Assembly (NCBI GenBank): GCA_020217035.1
Contig: JAIWOG010000256.1
Coordinates: 1-10,000, forward strand
DNA: 10,000 bases
Direction of reading: 5' to 3'
DNA from: Magnetospirillum sp.
Lineage (GTDB): Bacteria > Pseudomonadota > Alphaproteobacteria > Rhodospirillales > Magnetospirillaceae
The notes under the pieces are model-generated. The model was not told the origin of the DNA. It saw only the letters and a list, made by a program, of their open reading frames with translations, and ran no database searches. The first letter of the stretch is position 1, and each line of letters starts with the position of its first letter. A program made the position numbers and the translations under genes. Positions 7,724 to 10,000 of the stretch are shown here, in pieces.

Positions 7724-7833
7724 GCCCGTGGGTCCCGATCTGCCTGCAAGCATCCGAATCTAGCGCCGCAATGCTTGCCACATGATGAAGGCTGCGGCTA
7801 AGTATGCGGCACAGTCATTCCAGGAGAACAAGC
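7724..7833. promoter_or_regulatory. Divergent intergenic region between pseI and purT
   Basis: This 110-nt region must contain the promoters of both genes. It holds a perfect 8-bp inverted repeat (see 7746-7778) and a purT ribosome site, AGGAGA, ending about 7 nt before the ATG at 7834. TTGCCA at 7775-7780 is -35-like for purT, but the downstream -10 match is poor. No purine riboswitch fold was recognised. Confidence 0.45.
7746..7778. repeat. Inverted repeat gcaagcat-N17-atgcttgc in the pseI/purT divergent region
   Basis: Left arm 7746-7753 and right arm 7771-7778 are perfect reverse complements over 8 bp, 25 bp centre to centre. The position upstream of both genes fits a protein-binding operator. 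The 17-nt loop makes an RNA hairpin less appealing but not impossible. Confidence 0.5.
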
Positions 7834-9009
7834 ATGGCCGCCACCGCCAAGATTCTGCTGCTGGGTTCGGGCGAGCTGGGCCGCGAATTCGTCATTTCGG
7901 CCAAGCGTCTTGGCGCCCACGTGGTGGCTTGCGATGCTTACGCCGGGGCGCCGGCCATGCAGGTGGCGGATCAGGCGGAGGTGTTCTCCATGCTGGACGG
8001 GGCTGCCCTGGGTGCGGCCATCGACAAGCACCAGCCCGACTTCATCGTCCCCGAGGTGGAAGCCATCCGCACCGAAGTGCTGAAGGATTACGAGGACAAG
8101 GGCATGAACGTCGTCCCCTCGGCACGGGCCACCATCCAGACCATGAACCGCGACCGCATCCGCGAGGTGGCGGCGGCCGAACTGGGCCTGTTGACCTCGC
8201 AATACCTGTACGCCGAAAGCTTGGCCGAAATGCGCGACGCGGTGGCCCAGGTGGGCATTCCTTGCTTGGTCAAGCCGGTGATGTCGTCGTCGGGCAAGGG
8301 CCAAAGCACGGTGACGACGGCCGACGCAATCGATGCCGCCTGGGACTACGCGGTGGCCGGCATGCGCGGCGACCGCAGCCGGGTCATCGTCGAAGCCTTC
8401 GTCGATTTTGATTATGAAATCACCCTGTTGACCATCCGCACCCGCCAGGGCGTGGTGTTCTGCGACCCCATCGGCCATCGCCAGGAACGCGGCGACTATC
8501 AGGAAAGCTGGCAGCCCACCCCGATGACGCCAGCCGCGGTGGCCGAAGCCCAGCGCATGGCCAAGGCGGTGGTGGACAATCTGGGCGGCTATGGCCTGTT
8601 CGGCGTCGAATTCTTCGTCAAGGGCGACAAAGTCATCTTCTCGGAATTGTCGCCGCGCCCGCACGACACCGGCATGGTGACGCTGATTTCCCAGAACCTG
8701 ACCGAATTCGACCTGCATGCGCGGGCCATCCTGGGCCTGCCCATTCCCGCCATCGAACAGCTTGGCCCCAGCGCCAGCGCCGTGGTGCTGGCTGACCGTG
8801 ACAGCACCGACTTCACCGTCACCGGTCTGGCCGAGGCTTTGGTGCCGGAAGCCCCCGGCATCGCCCTTGATCTGCGCATCTTCAACAAGCCCACCACCCG
8901 GCCCTATCGCCGCATGGGGGTGACCCTGGCCAAGGCCGTCGACGTGGAAACGGCGCGTGACGCGGCCCGCAAGGCGGCGGCCAAGATCCGCCTGAACTAT
9001 GGGAAGTGA
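7834..9009 (+). CDS. purT: Formate-dependent phosphoribosylglycinamide formyltransferase (GAR transformylase 2)
   Basis: A 391-residue ATP-grasp enzyme that makes formyl-GAR from GAR, formate and ATP in purine synthesis, replacing the 10-formyl-THF-dependent PurN. The N-terminal domain carries ILLLGSGELGREFV (7-20) and a DFIVPEVEAIRTEVL segment (69-83). The ATP-binding loop is KPVMSSSGKGQST (147-159). Mg-ATP ligands Glu259 (FGVEFFV) and Glu271 (FSELSPRPHDTGMVT) and the C-terminal NKPTTRPYRRMGV (351-363) are all present. Length matches E. coli PurT (392). The ATG at 7834 has AGGAGA at good spacing; an in-frame ATG at 7804 would add 10 residues and lacks such a site. A YffB-like gene follows 4 nt after the stop. 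The gene requires a formate source; FolD in this window handles the folate side of the same C1 pool. Confidence 0.97.
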   Translation: MAATAKILLLGSGELGREFVISAKRLGAHVVACDAYAGAPAMQVADQAEVFSMLDGAALGAAIDKHQPDFIVPEVEAIRTEVLKDYEDKGMNVVPSARATIQTMNRDRIREVAAAELGLLTSQYLYAESLAEMRDAVAQVGIPCLVKPVMSSSGKGQSTVTTADAIDAAWDYAVAGMRGDRSRVIVEAFVDFDYEITLLTIRTRQGVVFCDPIGHRQERGDYQESWQPTPMTPAAVAEAQRMAKAVVDNLGGYGLFGVEFFVKGDKVIFSELSPRPHDTGMVTLISQNLTEFDLHARAILGLPIPAIEQLGPSASAVVLADRDSTDFTVTGLAEALVPEAPGIALDLRIFNKPTTRPYRRMGVTLAKAVDVETARDAARKAAAKIRLNYGK

Positions 9010-9013
9010 CCCC

Positions 9014-9361
9014 ATGAACACGCTTTTCGGCATCAAGGCTTGCGACACCATGAAGAAGGCGTTCACCTGGCTGGACGGCCAGGGTGTCGCCTATCAATTC
9101 CACGATTTCAAGAAGCTGGGGGTGACCCGCGATTGCTTGGAAAAGTGGTGCGACGCCTGTGGCTGGGAAAAGGTGATCAACCGCGCCGGCACCAGCTTCA
9201 GGAAGCTGCCCGACGAAGCCAAGCAGGATTTGGACCGGGACAAGGCCATCACCCTGATGATGGCCAACCCGTCTTTGGTCAAGCGCCCGGTGCTGGAGCA
9301 TGCCGGCGGCGTCGAGATCGGCTTCAAGCCCGAACGCTACAGCCAGTTGTTCTCCGGGTAA
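9014..9361 (+). CDS. ArsC/Spx-family thioredoxin-fold protein, YffB-like
   Basis: A 115-residue small cytoplasmic protein of the ArsC-like thioredoxin superfamily, closest in pattern to E. coli YffB. MNTLFGIKACDTMKKAFTWLD (1-21) carries the N-terminal Cys10. A YQFHDFKKLGV strand-loop follows, then INRAGTSFRKL (55-65) and a late LVKRPVLEH (88-96) with conserved Arg91. There is one active-site-type Cys (CDTM, no CxxC), as in glutathione-linked ArsC relatives. True arsenate reductase needs more Cys/Arg features and an ars context, neither seen, so arsenate reduction is not claimed; YffB has been suggested to be a GSH-dependent thiol reductase. The ATG at 9014 is 4 nt after the purT stop, with GGGAAG inside the purT end; an ATG at 8999 overlapping purT is less likely. 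The last 25 bp overlap the converging protease gene. Confidence 0.87.
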   Translation: MNTLFGIKACDTMKKAFTWLDGQGVAYQFHDFKKLGVTRDCLEKWCDACGWEKVINRAGTSFRKLPDEAKQDLDRDKAITLMMANPSLVKRPVLEHAGGVEIGFKPERYSQLFSG

Positions 9362-10000
9362 TCCACCGGCACCGCCAGGCTGGCCAGACGTTCGACCCGT
9401 TCCTCGGTGGACGGATGGGTGCGCAATACCGACGGCTGGTCGGAAAGACGTCGTGGGCGCAGCACCCGGCCCCAGAAGCTCCAAGCCGGGGCCTCCATCT
9501 TGCGAAGCGCCGAGATCAGCCCCAGCGGGTCGCCGGTCAGGCGGGCGGCGTCCAAATCGGCATCGAACTCGCGGGTGCGTGACAGCGCCAGTTGCAAAAG
9601 CGTCGACAGGCTGGGCGAGGCCATCAGCAACAGAACCAGCGGCAAGGGGACGCTGGCCTGGCCGCTCAGCAGCAGGGGCAGGGACACGATCAGCAGCAAG
9701 ATTCCCAGCCACGCCATCAGCCGGGTCAGCCGGCTGGTCAGGTCGGCCAGCCCCATGATGCGGATGTCGCCGTTGCGGATATGGCTGATTTCGTGGGCCA
9801 GCACGCCGGCCAATTCACGGGGGCCGAGCCGCGCCAGCAAGCCTTCGGTGACGGCGATGGCGGCCTGGTGGCGGTTGCCCACGGCGAAGGCGTTGGGGAC
9901 GGGGGTGACGACGATATGGGGAACCGGCACGCTGTCGAGTCCGGCCCGCCCCGCCAGGATTTCCAGGATGCGGTAAAGCTGGGGGGCCTGCCACGGGGCC
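9337..10000 (-). CDS. M48-family zinc metalloprotease, HtpX-like (partial, N-terminus outside window)
   Basis: The last 220 or so residues of a membrane protease; the frame stays open to base 10000, so the in-frame GTG at 9930 is internal. HtpX-type proteases degrade damaged membrane proteins. Visible are the lead-in VVTPVPNAFAVG, the zinc motif HEISH in LAGVLAHEISHIRNGD, two hydrophobic segments (around LMAWLGILLLIVSLPLLL and PLPLVLLLMASPS), the third zinc ligand Glu in SRTREFDADLDAARLTGDP, and the C-terminal THPSTEERVERLASL that is standard in M48B enzymes. The HtpX N-terminal membrane segments would be to the right of the window. The gene converges on the YffB-like gene and overlaps its end by 25 bp. 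Whether it is HtpX proper or a paralogue cannot be told without the N-terminus. Confidence 0.88.
   Translation of the reverse strand, partial: APWQAPQLYRILEILAGRAGLDSVPVPHIVVTPVPNAFAVGNRHQAAIAVTEGLLARLGPRELAGVLAHEISHIRNGDIRIMGLADLTSRLTRLMAWLGILLLIVSLPLLLSGQASVPLPLVLLLMASPSLSTLLQLALSRTREFDADLDAARLTGDPLGLISALRKMEAPAWSFWGRVLRPRRLSDQPSVLRTHPSTEERVERLASLAVPVDYPENNWL

Noticed and set aside
6093..7781. 562-codon minus-strand open frame across DUF1566 and pseI
   Set aside because: Arg/Pro/Gly/His-rich and out of phase with pseI; no recognisable domain. The pseI frame carries all family motifs.
7798..9066. 422-codon minus-strand open frame opposite purT
   Set aside because: His/Gly/Ala/Asp-rich shadow of purT codons; no motif.
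9014..9361. Arsenate reductase (arsC)
   Set aside because: No ars genes nearby, and the pattern matches YffB-type proteins better than true ArsC.

Overview
The window is a GC-rich, gene-dense stretch of bacterial chromosome. Protein families, codon choice and gene order suggest an alphaproteobacterium, most likely a Rhodospirillales / Magnetospirillum-like organism. The clues are a type 2 ferredoxin-NADP reductase carrying the [14 protein letters not shown] signature, a class 2 PyrD next to a DUF952 gene, an NnrU homologue, a single-domain bacteriohemerythrin and a pseudaminic acid synthase. The genus is an inference from family content, not from any search.

Region 1 (about 1-4763, minus strand) is one closely packed gene string. 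In transcription order it reads yggT, yggU (DUF167), folD, nnrU-like, DUF952, pyrD, a class IIA HAD hydrolase, and a ferredoxin/flavodoxin-NADP reductase that runs off the left edge. Junctions are stop/start overlaps (TTGA, ATGA), 1-nt gaps or gaps of at most 30 nt, so one operon is likely. It joins pyrimidine synthesis (PyrD), one-carbon folate metabolism (FolD) and a flavoprotein redox enzyme with four little-characterised conserved families.

Region 2 (4764-6674) holds a bacteriohemerythrin gene (minus strand, all seven iron ligands visible). It is divergent from a secreted protein with two DUF1566/Lcl-type domains (plus strand). They share a 158-nt AT-richer intergenic region with promoter-like hexamers. 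The second DUF1566 domain carries a Gly/Met/Pro-rich insertion made of a repeated GMGPPPMGG unit.

Region 3 (6671-7833) holds a minus-strand pseudaminic acid synthase (PseI type) without other pse genes in view. Its stop codon overlaps that of the DUF1566 gene inside a shared CTAG. A 110-nt divergent region with an 8-bp inverted repeat separates it from purT.

Region 4 (7834-10000) holds purT (formate-dependent GAR transformylase), then a YffB/ArsC-like thioredoxin-fold protein 4 nt downstream. A convergent minus-strand M48/HtpX-like membrane zinc protease overlaps the latter by 25 bp and runs off the right edge. FolD and PurT both belong to C1 supply for purines but lie in separate transcription units.

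No RNA genes, insertion sequences, CRISPR arrays or phage genes were seen. The window is mostly ordinary core genome. The less ordinary parts are the repeat-bearing DUF1566 protein next to a hemerythrin, the orphan PseI with its possible operator, an N-terminal tandem duplication in the reductase, and the string of uncharacterised families around pyrD/folD.
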